Shown piece after piece: positions 44,386-57,215 of a stretch of 64,000 bases of DNA. Position 1 is the first letter of the stretch. Each line of letters begins with the position of its first letter. Both the position numbers and the translations under genes were made by a program. The notes below the pieces were generated by a model. It ran no database searches and was not told the origin of the DNA. It saw only the letters and a program-made list of their open reading frames with translations. This DNA comes from Cladocopium goreaui (taxonomy: Eukaryota > Sar > Dinophyceae > Suessiales > Symbiodiniaceae): the NCBI GenBank assembly GCA_947184155.2, contig CAMXCT020000458.1, positions 673,501 through 737,500 on the forward strand, read 5' to 3'.

Positions 44386-47300
44386 GTTGAGTCCACCAGT
44401 GGCAGTGGGACCTTTATTCGGCGGCGTGGCGTTCTGCTGGCAGACCTTGCTGGGCAGATTCCTCCCAGCATTCCCAGATGTGACACGTGTGACATGTCAC
44501 ATGTTGTATCCTGTTGTGGACCCCTTCCGATGTGCCACATCCCAAATTCAGTAAACCAGTCTTAGCATTATTCAATTATCACACCAGCTGTGGTCGCCAA
44601 ATGTGGCCAAGCTCGGAATGAAAAGTCACTATAGACAGAAACAAACCACATCCCCCTAGAGCAATCCCTTTGCACTTGGGATGGTCGTTGTGTGTTGTGT
44701 CTTGCCGCATTTTCTGAACTTGTGATGAGAATCCTCGAATGCCAGGCTGGTCGTATGGATGAACACGATGACCACGACCCTTTGGAGTCCAAGACCCTGG
44801 ACAGCTATCATACACTGCAACGCAAAACCACGTGGTTTTTCTATGTTTTTCTTACGAACAAATCATATATCACATACTGTAATACAATATATATATATAT
44901 AATATTAATATACTATACCATAACAGAATATAATATATTAATATTTATATAGAGATATAGTTATAATGATGTTGTTTATATACTATTGCAGCAGGATTCA
45001 TTCACTTTGGGCAAGAATCATTGACCTATTGGCACGTGCATTTTGACCTCTCCGACAAGAGGGCTGTGCACCCAGGCCCCCATACCTCCACTTCACGGAC
45101 GTTGATCAGGCCAAGCCGCAGACGTTTGGTTTGAGAAAGTTGCAGAGTTTAATGAAGACCGGACGACAAGACATTGACAAGATAACATAAGATAACAAGA
45201 AATGTCAAGACTTGATGCTTTGCTGGTAGTGCCAGGATCTGGGACGATCTGAAATTGCTTGAAACAATCTTTGCTCTGTTCCCTGGCGCAGGCGGTTGAA
45301 AACTTTGAAGGAGATCTCGTTCTAACAGCCGCACATGTCGTGGCGGATGCGCGTGGATACCGAAAGCATCAGATCAGATTGCAGGTATCATCGGTACCAT
45401 GTTCACGCGAACACATGTGGTGCGTCAGAATGTGCATGTGTGGCGTAATGACATTTGATGACATTGAATACTGTCCGTGTAGTGGCGTAGTAGTGTTGTT
45501 AGATGTTGTTAGTTCAGGGGCGAGGCCTTTCTGTTCATCAGTTGTGGCTGCAAGGGTGACATGTTTTGGTATGAGGCGAGACATTCGGGTACAGCTTTTA
45601 GCTTGCCCTGGAGCTTCACCAGATGCTCGTCTCATTTGGCCCCATTGGGCCCCATTGCCACCATTGCCACCATTGGACCCCTCAGATTTCCAAGGATTTC
45701 CATCATGCCTGTCATTGCCAGAGTCAGACCCATCCACATTGGCCTCCTTTATTCTTTAGAAGTGTGTCCGACCAAGAAGCTAAGGAAAAGTTCATGGCAC
45801 GGGTTGTTGCTGCCACATTCTCAGTGTGAAGCGCACACACACACATACACTTTACATCACTTTACAGAGTATATTGAATGGAATTGTGCTTTTGGACGCT
45901 CTTGGGACTTGGGACATTCCTTTCCGTCGTGAATTGGGTGACACTTGCGAGAGTTTGCTAGTTACTTGCAGAAGGCATTGGTTTGTAATTTTTGGTGATT
46001 CATTAGTCATTGGTGATATTCGGTTGGCTGAAAACAATCACCGGCTGCTTCTATGGAATGTCATGAGCCCCCAGGTGGCACATGATTGTGATTTGGCGCT
46101 GCTGGAGGCCCCTTCCACCGTCCATGGTTTGACATACCCTTACTGTACATTGTGGCGGGAAACCGGTTTTTTATGTTTCTTTTTTCTCTTTTACCTTTCA
46201 TTCGTAAGTGATCGGGACCTACCGTTTCATATCATTACATATCATTCATTACATATCCATTCTGGCTGACGTATGTGTTTAACGTATACATATGGTGTGA
46301 AGCAGTATGGTGCAAACATGCAGTCACTAGCATACATGCATGTGAGTTGCACTAATATCATGCGATGACGCAATGCAATGTAATGCCGTGTGGTACATCT
46401 GTTCAAAATTGACTTGACGTTGCGCATGTTTATGTGCTGTAAGCACCTGGGTGTCTGAGCAAGTGTGTGTATGTGTGCGTGTGCACTTGTTACTTGGACC
46501 ATTCAGGACCCACATGCATTTAGATCTGGCTTGTCAGGAGTCAGGGCTTGATTCTATCATATTCTATCATATTCATTCATATATCATATATCATATCTGT
46601 ATCTCCATCTATATCATATCTAAATCTATTCATATCTCCTGAATCTCCTGAGCCTCAGTTGAGTTCTAAGCTGCTCAAACTTAGGGCGAAATCTTGTGAG
46701 ATCACCCTGCCCTGAGTTCACACGATTCGTTCGGTACAGGTCAGGGACCCTGACTGCTTTGAAGGCGGGGCTAGGGACATAGAAAGCTATAGAAAACTGC
46801 TAGATTTTTTTTTTGGGATGAGATGATTGACAGAGAAAGCTGGCGATTTGATAATGTAAGATGACCACATAATTGTTTATCAGTTGTGTGTAATAGTTGC
46901 AACTTGTTTTCACCACTTTAAACTACTTTGATTCGTTTGGTCTTGAGACGTGGCTGGGAGAGGCGCTACACCGATGGAATTGCTGAAGCCCCAAGAGATG
47001 CTGGCAATGCAGTCGAGGGTACAGGCTTGCCATGGCTTGCCTTAAATGTCAAGGATGTTTTCTTGTTCCTTTGGTTTTGTTTAATGTTTTTGATATTTTG
47101 TTGTTGCAGTTTCTGTTGCGGTTTTCTGTTTCATTTTCATTCTGTTGGACTTCTGCTTGTGCGACGCTGTCTTAGAAAATGGTTTCCAGCTGCAGATCGA
47201 TGTTAGCATATGGGCTTCCAGAGCTGCCAACTGGCAGGTCATGGGCTTTCCCATTGGAGGGGATTACTTGAGCATCACTGAAGGTGTTCTTTCTCGCATT

Positions 47301-48807
47301 GAGGCAGAGCTGCCTTGCATGGCCCGGGCATAGGGTGCAATGGGATGCATAGGGGGAGGTTCTATGAGCAGGATTAGGAGCTACACGACTAGTTGGACTT
47401 GAGCTGAGTTCTCTTAAATTTGCAACAAGTATCAACAGATCCTTTTCTATTCACTTGAGCCATCTTGAGCCCAAAAGCATGAAACACATCCTAAGTTTCT
47501 GATGTTGGACCTATCACCGTGCCCAATCGCAGTTCAGTTTTTGCTCTGGGTGCTGCAGCATTGCTTACAGGTTGTTGACTATTCCCATAGCAGAAGGTCT
47601 TGCCCACGACTTAGCAACAAAACAGCCTTTCCATATACTGAGTCTGATGAGGAGCTTTGAGCATCTCGTGCCATATTTCTTTGGTATTATTTTGTTGTTT
47701 ATATAGTTAATATTTTTCCTTCCACTTCAGGTTTGGCCTTGACAGTGGACGCTGCCATCAATGCGCCTTGGACAAACACAAGACCTGGCATACGAAGACT
47801 GAGGTCTTCCAGGCTTCACCATTGAAAATACAAAACTCTCAAACGGATGAGAATGAGTGTGCTTGAACATGGCAGAGAATCGATTGCCATGAGGCTGGAA
47901 ACAGTGGTGGACCAGTGGTGGATCCTCTGACTGGGCGGATGAGACTTGGCATGTTCGGCATCTTTGAGGGGGCAGAAGGCGGTGGCTGGACATGTCATTG
48001 ACCGCACGCAAGTACTCTCCCTCACTCTCCTCTCCCTCACTCTCCATCCTGCTTGATGCTTGATGCTGCTTTGCTTTTTGGCCTGGCCTGGTTCTAGATT
48101 TTTTCCAGCTCCGTAAGGACTGGAGTTGCTCACCAAAAGGCATGCTGGCACAGGGGCTTGGGAAGGGAATCCCGGAATTGCTAGGTCCCCTTGTTCGAAC
48201 AAGCAGTCTTATGGTGCTCCATTGTTGTCTTTTGATGTTTTTTGCAGGTTGGTTTCGGTGACAGACCTGCGTGAACCGAAGAACAAATTCTTGCAAACAT
48301 GCCTCAAAGATTGAGTGTCGCCGACCCATGACGAAATCAATCACCATTGCAGACTATGCTTCTTTCTTATAAGGGGGATGTTGCACCAGGTGTTGATTTG
48401 ATGACCTATTTGCTCTCTTCGCATTGTTAGGACAAAAGGATGCCAGGATACCTCTAGCACAGAACCAGGGTTTTGATGGATTTTGGGTATGTGGCCCTTA
48501 CATGAGTTTCCTAGGTCCTACAGTTCCTACAGTGTACAGGATTTTTTGTATAATAGTTTTGTATAACAGTTTTGATCGCGATTTGATAAAATGGGACTTG
48601 CACCAGAAGCTGCCCGTCCGTGAATTTACCCATTCTGTAAGAATACCCACAGGATACCCGGGGTGTTGCTTAGCCAAGGCGTTTGGATTTGTTCGCTTGG
48701 TCACCCTCACCAGGTTGTGGCCCGTGGCGTCGAAAACCAAGGGCATGCAGTACCTCCATGTCTGCACCTTGGGATTCGTGTTCGCAGCTCCGGACTCACA
48801 GGGTTTT
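44386..48807 (+). CDS. HtrA/Deg-family serine protease gene, multi-exon
   Basis: An ATP-independent trypsin-fold protease by family. Exons inferred: 44386-~44439 (VESTSGSGTFIRRRG, the Deg GSG strand); 45292-45384 (31 codons, LVLTAAHVVADARGYRKHQI: catalytic His); possible 14-nt exon 45542-45555; 45760-45823 (SDQEAKEKFMARVVAATFS); 46075-46119 (VAHDCDLALLEAPST: catalytic Asp); 46740-46769 (VRDPDCFEGG); about 46948-47018 (ATPMELLKPQEMLAMQSR); 47238-~47303 (VMGFPIGGDYLSITEGVLSR); 47731-47762 (LALTVDAAIN, GC donor); 47894 on (AGNSGGPVVDPLTGR: catalytic Ser); 48714-~48807 (VVARGVENQGHAVPPCLHLG). The order and text match plant Deg9/Deg10-type proteins best. The Asp exon joins its predecessor in phase 0, and so does the Ser exon. 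One junction (47303 to 47731) does not fit, so an exon is missed or the copy is damaged. PDZ exons should lie downstream. Confidence 0.75.
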
Positions 48808-49257
48808 GCGTGGTTTTGCCATGATATGCCTATCCATCCTTATCCACTACAGTCACTACAGTCAGTCAGGTATATTATGATATATTCAGATATCATTGAT
48901 ATCATCATACAGTCAGAAGCTATAAATCGCTGTGAAGTTGGACAGTGCTGGCCTGGCTTTGAGGTTTGATATGGCAATGAGCCCAGCGGTTGCCAAAGAA
49001 CCGGGCTTTTTTTCGTGTGAAAACCAAGGTCCATTTTTCATTCATGGCCCATTTGCTCCCAAACTCAAGGCGATTCCTGTATGCAGCACTGCATGGGAGA
49101 CCTACTGAAATGCCGGATGCCTTGGATTACTCTGCGAATGTAGAACAGCATTCTATGTATGCCATGTGTTTTGCGAAGAAGTATGTGAATATGTTAGTGA
49201 TTCTTGCTGTCGGTTGCATCCTATGGGCCATGGAGAGACGGGATGTGAGATGTGCAG

Positions 49258-49324
49258 AGAGGAAGGGCAATTCCAGTTTGGTCATGACTTTAACCATGGG
49301 GATTCAGATGCACGGCAACAGAAG
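49258..49324 (+). CDS. probable internal exon downstream of Deg core
   Basis: Acceptor gagatgtgcag and donor gtatgg enclose text EEGQFQFGHDFNHGDSDARQ plus QK in the best frame. It may belong to the C-terminal (PDZ) part of the Deg gene; I cannot match it to a PDZ strand with confidence. Confidence 0.4.
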
Positions 49325-52200
49325 GTATGGAAGCCTCATGAAGCCTCCAAAGTGTAGGAATACAATCCGTGTGAGGTCGTAACGCCATAATTACTGGATT
49401 GTTTCAGGTTGTTTGGACCAGGGCGCCAGCCACAAAAGAAATGGTTGCAGTATGTTGCAGTGGATTTACATGGATTTACTGACTAATTACAAACTGCAAG
49501 CCCAAGGGATTCAGAAGTGGTTGATCGATTTGAATTCCCTGAGTGCAGTCTTATCAACAACACGTGGCGGCTGAGGTCTCGAAATGCCTCATCATGCCTC
49601 ATCAAATTTAGCCTCATAGAATCATGGCATCAGAGCAAGATGGTTCAAAGCTGCTTTGATGTGGCCAGTTTGTGCAGGCCTGCGCTGGGCATTTATTTGC
49701 AAACCTTGGCTAGTCACTCAGGGATCCGGGCATTGCTTGAGAAATCTTTGAAAAAAGTACTCCCAATAGCTCAAGAATGTTCCAGATGGCCTGATGGTTC
49801 TGTTCAAAGACAGATTCGAATGATGTGCGGCACAACTCACTCTTTTTGGCTCCTGTTAAAGTGAAGAAGTTATACTTGCAGAGGAATATAGAGGAATTAT
49901 CATGTCTGCAACACTTGTGGTACCGTAATGTGCTTTGAGTGTTTTGTCTGCGGTAGATGCAGTTCCCTGTTCTCATTTTGGCTCAGAACGAGCTGGGGCA
50001 ATTGCAGCCCCAGTTGTGGCCAGCCCTTTGTTGTCACCTCTAAATAACCACATCATTATCAGTAAGCACCACTCAATGAAAACAGCAACTTGGTGCTTAA
50101 GGAGATCCCTTGAAGTTTGATTTCACTGCTTGTCCTCGTTTGGTTCTCGGGTGTGGCCTTTCAACGCTCAACGCAGTGTTGACCATCCCAGTGTCACATC
50201 GGAATGCTGTGTTGCGGCACCTGCGACAGTACCATGTCTGCAAAGATCATTGTTACTACAGTGCGTTCTTAGATGCTCTTAGACTAATTTGAAATTTTAT
50301 ATCATTTATCATATTGTCATATTGTCCCAAGAGTTTTTTTCACAACGCTTCTGTGATTCGGTGAGTCGTATTTGTTGGCAGGAAAATGGAGGCTTGAGAC
50401 CAGCAGTCTGAGGCATAAACGGAACGCATGTAATGCTGAACCACTTGCCATCGGATTCTTTCAGGGTCGGCCAATACCGAGGATCAGCTTTAGGCGATTT
50501 AGGCGTGAGACCTCTCTGGGGCAAAGACATGTGTGCTGCATGTGCTGCATGCATGTGAGAGCCAAGGCAAAAACAGACATGATGAGTGACTCTGATGCAA
50601 ACTGTGTAGCCTGCGTCCTCCACACTGGGTGCTTGTGTGATGGTGTTAGTGTGTAGTGACAGTGCAGCCGACAACTAAGGGCCAACTTCAATGAGGCCTG
50701 GGATGCAAGTTGACGGAGGATCAAGCACAACACATCAATCCTTCAAGTTGACCAAATCACCACGTCCACGGTCAACGGGATCCAAGGGGTGCGTTGAAGT
50801 CTTGCCTCTACAATTTGGCACAGTATGAATATAGAGTTGAGTACCGTCGTTGCAGCATAAAGTGAACACGTGTAGATTAATGGAACGATGATGATAACGC
50901 GGATTTATGCGGATTTACTGTATATTAATATAGTATTTATTATATCATTATTATATATCTGCATATACCCGTGTTTTTTTCCGCCGGATTCTTCCCACCA
51001 ATCAGGGGTTTGAAAGCTAGGTTGAAGCAGCGGATAGCAGCGGTCAAGTGTCAATGGGGTCCATAGCCTCACAGCCTGCTTGTTCTGCAGGCCATGTGTG
51101 GAGAAGTTACACCAGATGCGGACCCAGCATGGGAATTGTGTGCTGATTGTGTGCTGAACACCCGGAACTGATCTACAGAATCTACAGCCTGCAACCTAGC
51201 TAGAGTCAGGCTTTGGAGCCTGGAAGATGCGCAGAAAACCGTGAATTGACTTGACGCCGCCAGGACACAGCATTAGCAGCTGGAGAAAGGACCACAGGGC
51301 GGCGGAATTCACATCAGTGGTGCCACATAACGCGACGGAGCAACCTGGATGTGCCATATTATACAAATCATTTACTGTAACATCTACAAGACATCATTTT
51401 GTATAAGAACTTGTGAGCGGCTGACCCAAATTTGTTTTGAGAACAGGATGATTAAAGTCTTGGCCCCTTCTTCGGGCACAGTGTGTGCAAAAGAAATTGA
51501 ATGTGCTTGATCTCTATGTTGCACCAAGCTTATCCAAAGTGCTGGAGTCTTCCAGAGTCTTCCATGAAAAAAAACGCATCACATCGCATCACGTTTTGCA
51601 GCTGCGCGGCTCAAAGTGGGTGGGCGCCATGTATCCGGGCAGCCGACGTGAACGGCCACGACTTGACCTCAACGAGGTGGGCTGGGGCTGGTCAGGAAAG
51701 GTCAGGAAAGGTCAGGAAAAGTGAAAAGACCATAATAAAAGAGACAGGCAATAAATGACCTCGTTGTGCTGTTCACATGTTTTACCCCTCCTTTCCGTTT
51801 TTAAGTATCCACAACACAGAGCACCCATAGAGCACCCTTTGCTTTCAAAGGGCTTAGCATTCCAGGATTTGACCTTGTTTCAAGCATTGAAAAGCTGCCA
51901 GCACGTTATGAATATTTCAGCAACCAAAAATGGGTTGGCCTGGCCTGGTCTGCCAGGTTCGGCTGGCCCAGTCTGCAAGTGCACCGCAATTGTGTGTTGA
52001 CTGCACTGGCACATGGATGCCCACATAATCTTTCATAATCTCACATATAGAGAATTTGAAGCATCAAGTTGACACAAACATCACAAACTGGTCTAAACAG
52101 ATTCCAAAAACAAATTCTAAAAACAGAGTCAACACGCACAGCAGGAAGTTCATGGACATCATTTATCAGAGATTTATCAGAGGTCTAAGTCGTCATTCAG
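49325..52200. other. gene-poor stretch
   Basis: No gene supported. It holds perfect or near-perfect 10-bp tandem duplications (49443, 49467, 49584, 49880, 50899, 51028, 51544, 51575, 51691), a 12-nt match to the core of the dinoflagellate spliced leader at 49975-49986, and a 7-bp-arm hairpin at 49994-50014 (ctggggc/gccccag). Confidence 0.45.
51691..51720. repeat. 10-bp tandem repeat, 3 copies
   Basis: gtcaggaaag, gtcaggaaag, gtcaggaaaa. Confidence 0.95.
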
Positions 52201-52289
52201 CGCGGGGCAGCGTTGTTCGACGCCTTCCTGGGCCAAGGCATGCGACACCCAGTGCAGCCGCAACTGCAGCAGCTCGCGCCGAAGTCGAG
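52201..52289 (+). CDS. probable internal exon
   Basis: Acceptor cgtcattcag and donor gtgact. The best frame reads RGAALFDAFLGQGMRHPVQP then QLQQLAPKS. It is GC-rich against AT-rich flanks, as expected for an exon. Product not recognised. Confidence 0.45.
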
Positions 52290-52600
52290 GTGACTAGCTT
52301 GTGCTTTCAAAGTCTTTCATATAAAGATAATTGTAAAAATATTGTAAATATATATATATAATCATGATAGATATAGTACATTATAGTACTGCAATATATA
52401 TATATAGTCATATATAATGTGGAAAATAAATCTCTTTTGATATGAGAGATAGGGTGATCTAATATGATCTAATTGGGCTACATCCACCTCTCATATGCTG
52501 CATGGCCACTGCATGGTCCATCAGTCGAAGGTGTCGATGGGAATAATTTCGCGCCCTTGCCATCGCCCATCGGTTTTTGCGAATTACTGGGTAGCAAAAG

Positions 52601-52680
52601 ACATACCAGACCCTGATGCCACCAGCAACCTGCCCAGAATGCAATTCTACAAGCGATGCTTGAACGACCTGGTGCATCAA
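52601..52680 (+). CDS. probable internal exon
   Basis: After gtagcaaaag, 26 codons read IPDPDATSNLPRMQFYKRCL then NDLVHQ before the donor gtgact. Phase 0 at the 3' end. Product not recognised; possibly the same gene as the exon at 52201. Confidence 0.45.
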
Positions 52681-52702
52681 GTGACTTCACTGCAGATAGT
52701 TA

Positions 52703-52763
52703 CTGTTTAGATCTGTTTAGATCTGTTTAGATCTGTTTAGATCTGTTTAGATCTGTTTAGACT
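52703..52763. repeat. 10-bp tandem repeat, 6 copies
   Basis: Six successive copies of tgtttagatc, the last diverging to tgtttagact. Confidence 0.95.
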
Positions 52764-53165
52764 TAATGTAGACGGTACCCGGTAGACTTTCTGTTATGCT
52801 TGCCTGTCTGTGCGCATCGGAAGACTTGTGTAGAATTGTACTTTCAAGTCACTGGGTTGTGAGATGCCTTTGGTCAGCGGAGTATTTTTGACGTATGTTC
52901 ATTGAAAGAGGGTTTTGAATGTAGGCTGGTTTTGTTTTGCCGGTATCTCTAGTTCCCAGTAGTTTCTCAAAAGTTGTACATGCAGGATCATGCAGGATTC
53001 TAATTTTACATTTGGCAGGAAGGGCGACACAAACAAAGCATAGCATGTGCAAGTGCCGCTTTGTGGATGAGTTTCACTTGTGGACAGGATGCATACTATA
53101 TAAGTTACTGAATCATGCTGCTGTGGTCTTCTTTTCCGAGACTAGAGACTGCGCACGGTTAAGGT

Positions 53166-53588
53166 CGACCTAGCGACTCAGCGTTAGAAGGGCTCCTCCG
53201 GTTCAAAGAGAAGAAGGAGGAGTTGAAGTTGAAAGTGCCTTGGAAAGTCTTGGAATCACATGTTTTTGAAAGGTTCATCCCTGCACATCCAGAACTTGGA
53301 GGTTGAACTGACAAGAACCAGATCCATAGGCACGATTGTGAGGCTTGGATGGAAATGCCAGCACATCTTCGACCAGCGCCAAGTCCCACAGACATGGGAT
53401 GCCCCTGGGCTGAAGAAACTTTCGAATTTCCGAAGCTGGTGATGCAGCCGTTTTCAGGTCGTTGGCATTTCGGCATTTCGGAAGGTTTTTGCATGATGTT
53501 CACAGTGACTCCAGCCGCTCTGAAAGCCTCAGGTCCTCCAAATTACGTGACAGAAACAGCAAGAGGACACAACCAAGAGGTCTTGTGA
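53166..53588 (+). CDS. coding segment with one in-frame TGA
   Basis: A single frame reads as convincing protein on both sides of a TGA at 53304-53306: before it RPSDSALEGLLRFKEKKEEL and VFERFIPAHPELGG; after it DKNQIHRHDCEAWMEMPAHL, then CPWAEETFEFPKLVMQPFSG and WHFGISEGFCMMFTVTP, ending at TGA 53586-53588. Either the TGA lies in an intron of under ~60 bp (possible donor gttgaa at 53302, acceptor near 53342), or it is a disabling mutation, or it is read through. Family not recognised. Confidence 0.45.
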
Positions 53589-56500
53589 GTGTCGTTTCTC
53601 ATTCTGTGTGATCGGTTAGGACTTTGCTAAGCATTGCCGCATTGCCCCAACATCAGCATGTCTTTTGGTGGGGGACGCGTGTTCCAAACTGAAGAAAGCC
53701 TCCAGACAGGATTTGTGACCCACATTGGCAGGACTGACGCTTCCAGTGCAAATGGCAGTAGACCCAAAATGGTCAACTGACTTGAAGAAAATGAACGAGA
53801 GCCTTGGGCATCTCCAAGTATTTTTTTTGCACCCCAGTGAAAGCTGATGAGCTTCTAATTATGTGGCCTACAGTGGCATCCTTAAAGTGGAGACGAGAAT
53901 TATGCTGACAATCCCAGGAAAGTTGGCGCATGTATCAAGTACCAGGCCAAACTTTCATCATCAGTGTGGCCTGACAAATTTGGTGCGGCTGGTGCGGGCT
54001 TTGTGAAGAGTTCTCAACCGTGTTCTCAACCTCCATCTGCATCCATCTGCTGGAGTTGCCTGTGATTTTCCACTTTTGTTGTTATATCCAGACATATCCA
54101 TACATATCCAGACTCTCATTCCACACCTAAGGCCTGGGCAGATTTCGCCAGAGCTTCCTTTCATGTGGAGGAAGGTGCCCTGACTAAGACACCTTTTTTT
54201 GGTTGCCCTGCCAACTGCCTTTCCACTGGGCTTGGTCCAAGGACTACCTATCCAACCCACCAACACCACACTTCGTTGCTGGTCGACGTCCTGTACATCC
54301 AGCTGACCGTCCTCTGAGAGTTTGATACCGGGTCTTGCTGGACCTACCATTCCAACATATTCCAACTCAAGTCAAGTTCGAACGATTACGTGGCCCTTCA
54401 CTTGCATGGCGGGCATAACAGAAAGTAAGAAAGGGTATGAAGGGTAAAGGTATGTAAAGGTGATTGGTTGTTGAATCTTTTTCGGGTGATGATTGCTGTT
54501 GACTGCTTGCATTTTTCTCACTCTGTCAGTTTCACTGCTGGCTCCAAAGGTGCCAGCAACAGGAAGCGCCAAGGAAAGCATTGAAAACCCAATAAAACCA
54601 TCATCATTTGGAGAGAACTCGCTGAATAGATGCTGCATTTCGCTTTTAATTCGCCCAATGCCTGTTTGTATCTGTTTGTTCTGATGACCTCGAGCTCGCA
54701 GCCACACCAGGAAACTTCATGTTCCTTCGCTTCCATCACAGACGGTCCCATCACCGGCCTCAGCACCTCGACCGCAAGTCTTGACCCTTGCGCTCAAAGA
54801 ACCGCAAGCTTGTGCAAATTGTGCAATCAGTGAGAACATTCGCATTTTGTTTTTTCATCATAGTGGCGCGGCTAATCGCGGCTATATATTGATATATATA
54901 TATATTATATAATATCAATGTGATCTAATAGTATTGGATAGCATTGGACTATTGTATGTCAATCAATGGGTTTTATATGATTTTCTCTGAGTTCAATATT
55001 TAATATATTAACGAATATACTATATACACTACAACATGCAATAATTTTTGATGCTATTGATAGATATTGATAGATATTGAGCTGGTTTGAATTCTTCTGG
55101 GCCAGGCTCCACCGCCACCTGGTGAGCCAACCGCCTTCGCGACGGCAGCTGAGCCGCCGAGCGTCGAGTTGGACAAGTCGAAAGTGAACGCGGACGGCGA
55201 CTTGGCGAACAGGACAGGACGAGTACAGACGAGTGAAAGGAGTTGGTCGGAGTTGGTTCAAATTTGGCTGAAAGTTTCATAAAGTTTCAAACTGTTCGTG
55301 ATATGACATGTAGTATCATGTAGTTCTATGCAAGTACCATTCAATTACTGTTAAATTCATTGCAGTGTTTGTTAATGCCAACTCCGGATTAATAAACCAT
55401 GGTTTATAAATTGTGGGGGGTACCCTCCAAATAGTCACAATATGATACTTAAATGGTATCCCCCCAATTAAACAACCTAGGGGTTTATTAATCCAGGGTT
55501 GACATTACTATCAAATCGTAAGTATACTAAATTACAATTCAATTCTACTGTTCATGGCATTCGATTGCAACTAGGTGATAGGCTCGATATGATAGATGCA
55601 GTTCTTTTGATGTTCATCCCATCCCTCTTTAATGTCTTCCTTATTCGTGGCCTCGATTTCTTGCATTTCTGGCTTCATCATTGAAAAGGGGTACATATGT
55701 TATCATATGTTATCAGATTGATTGTCCCACACCATTTATCAATCCTTTCAACACCTTTCAACCTTGTGTGTCAGTGAGAGCCAGAGTGTTTTTCTGTTTG
55801 GATTTATATTCTCCACATGGTACGGTATGGTACGGCTGCCACTTGGCTTAAGTCAACTGAGGCGCGGCGAAAGCAGCGCCCCCGCCGCCTCCCAAAATGT
55901 TCTTGCCAAAGTCTGGCAGCACAGTGCAAAACCGCGCTTTGTGGGTAGAGACGGTAGAGTTGTGCTTTGAACATCGGTTCCGTTCACCTGACTTGAGATC
56001 TGACACAGGTGGGTCTTGGGAGTTTATGACCAGTCGACCTACAGAGATCATCAGAGATCTACATGTGTACAGAGATCATCAGCTGGGGTGTTTGCATGCA
56101 ACACTGACAACCCCATACCCGATCGGCTTGCAGTTCTTACAGATGTTCTCAATCTTTTTGAGATTGGAGCTTGCAGTCACGTACTGGTATGATGTTTCTA
56201 TATGATTTTTAAATTATATATTATATAAATGATGTATATGATTCTGATTTTATATGTTTGCATGGTTTTCAAAAAATGAGGAAAGAAATTGGCCAGTTTT
56301 TTCCAAGGCTTGAAGGCAAGATCACCCCAGACCAATTCCGACAGTGCTGGGACATGAATACAAATTGCAACTTGGCAAACTCATGTGTGTCGTTGGTCCC
56401 TTGTGGAAGGGATGAGGTTAAGGGCAAGACATGGCACGTAGTCGTGATGGTGGTGAGAGTGGTGATTTAACGGCACCATTTGGGCACCGTATTTTTATTT

Positions 56501-57154
56501 AGCCTCACAGTAAACACGAAGAATACTTTTGGGTGTTGCCCAGGGATTGCCTATGGATCCTTGACTGGATCATACGAGCCCTTCGCAGAAAGAGTGGCTG
56601 GTCTGAATTAAGCAATGTTTGCTGGGGATCTGTCACTTCTTCATTTTTTTAGCTTCGATTTTGAAACATGTGCTTCAGCTTCAGTTTCTGCAGCATCAGC
56701 TCAGGAAGTGGAATCGTGACTCGGCAGACGAGTCGCAATCATTTCTGAGCAAGTGCCGCAAGACTGTCTCGTAAATGATCCAGACATGTCCAAACACCGT
56801 CATGTTGTTCATTCAGCATTGGAAGGGACACATAGTGCTCCTTTCAAAGTATCATTTCAGGAGGGTTCGGCTGGGTTCGGCTTCAGCTGGGAAGAAGTTA
56901 GGGCTACTGAGGTTTGGCAACTGGCAGCCGGAAACCTTGGGCCTCGCATTCACATGCCGGAAGGGGCAAAAGGCTTGGTTTCACACATGCAGATAAAATG
57001 ATACATGCTGATTGTAAACTGAAATCTGCGGGTCATTGCGACACTTCTACTCAGACCATCTTAGATCTGATGACAAGTTTTCTTATTTTCCTTGCAACCT
57101 GGTCACTCAATGCATTGGGGTTGTCTTCACTCTAGCTTTGCCTTGCGGATGCAG
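53589..57154. other. gene-poor stretch
   Basis: Protein-like text at about 56270-56340 (KEIGQFFPRLEGKITPDQF) and 56820-56990 (GPRIHMPEGAKGLVSHMQ) may be exons, but boundaries are not clear. Other contents: (ta)n near 54885-54910, an inverted-repeat element at 55379-55501, and dense 10-bp tandem duplications (54032, 54081, 54349, 54444, 54661, 55051, 55219, 55241, 55271, 55310, 55694, 55745, 55818, 56042, 56861). Confidence 0.4.
55379..55501. mobile_element. MITE-like inverted-repeat element
   Basis: A 123-bp element with ends caactccggattaataaacc and ggtttattaatccagggttg, inverted over 20 bp with three mismatches. Pairing continues inward through ggggggtaccc against ggtatcccccc. No open frame. 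No identical target duplication was seen, so the exact ends are uncertain. Confidence 0.7.
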
Positions 57155-57215
57155 GGCGAATACGACACAGCGCCAAACCAAGACAACTTCTCTCTGGCGG
57201 AATTCAAGACTCTTG
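57155..57215 (+). CDS. probable internal exon
   Basis: Acceptor ccttgcggatgcag and donor gtcgca enclose GEYDTAPNQDNFSLAEFKTL. The text vaguely recalls the second half of an EF-hand (acidic loop, then a FSLAEF helix), but the spacing is wrong for a calcium loop. Product not recognised. Confidence 0.45.

Noticed and set aside
47727..48347. 206-codon minus-strand ORF
   Set aside because: Antisense to the Deg GNSGGP exon region; the sense reading matches a known family.
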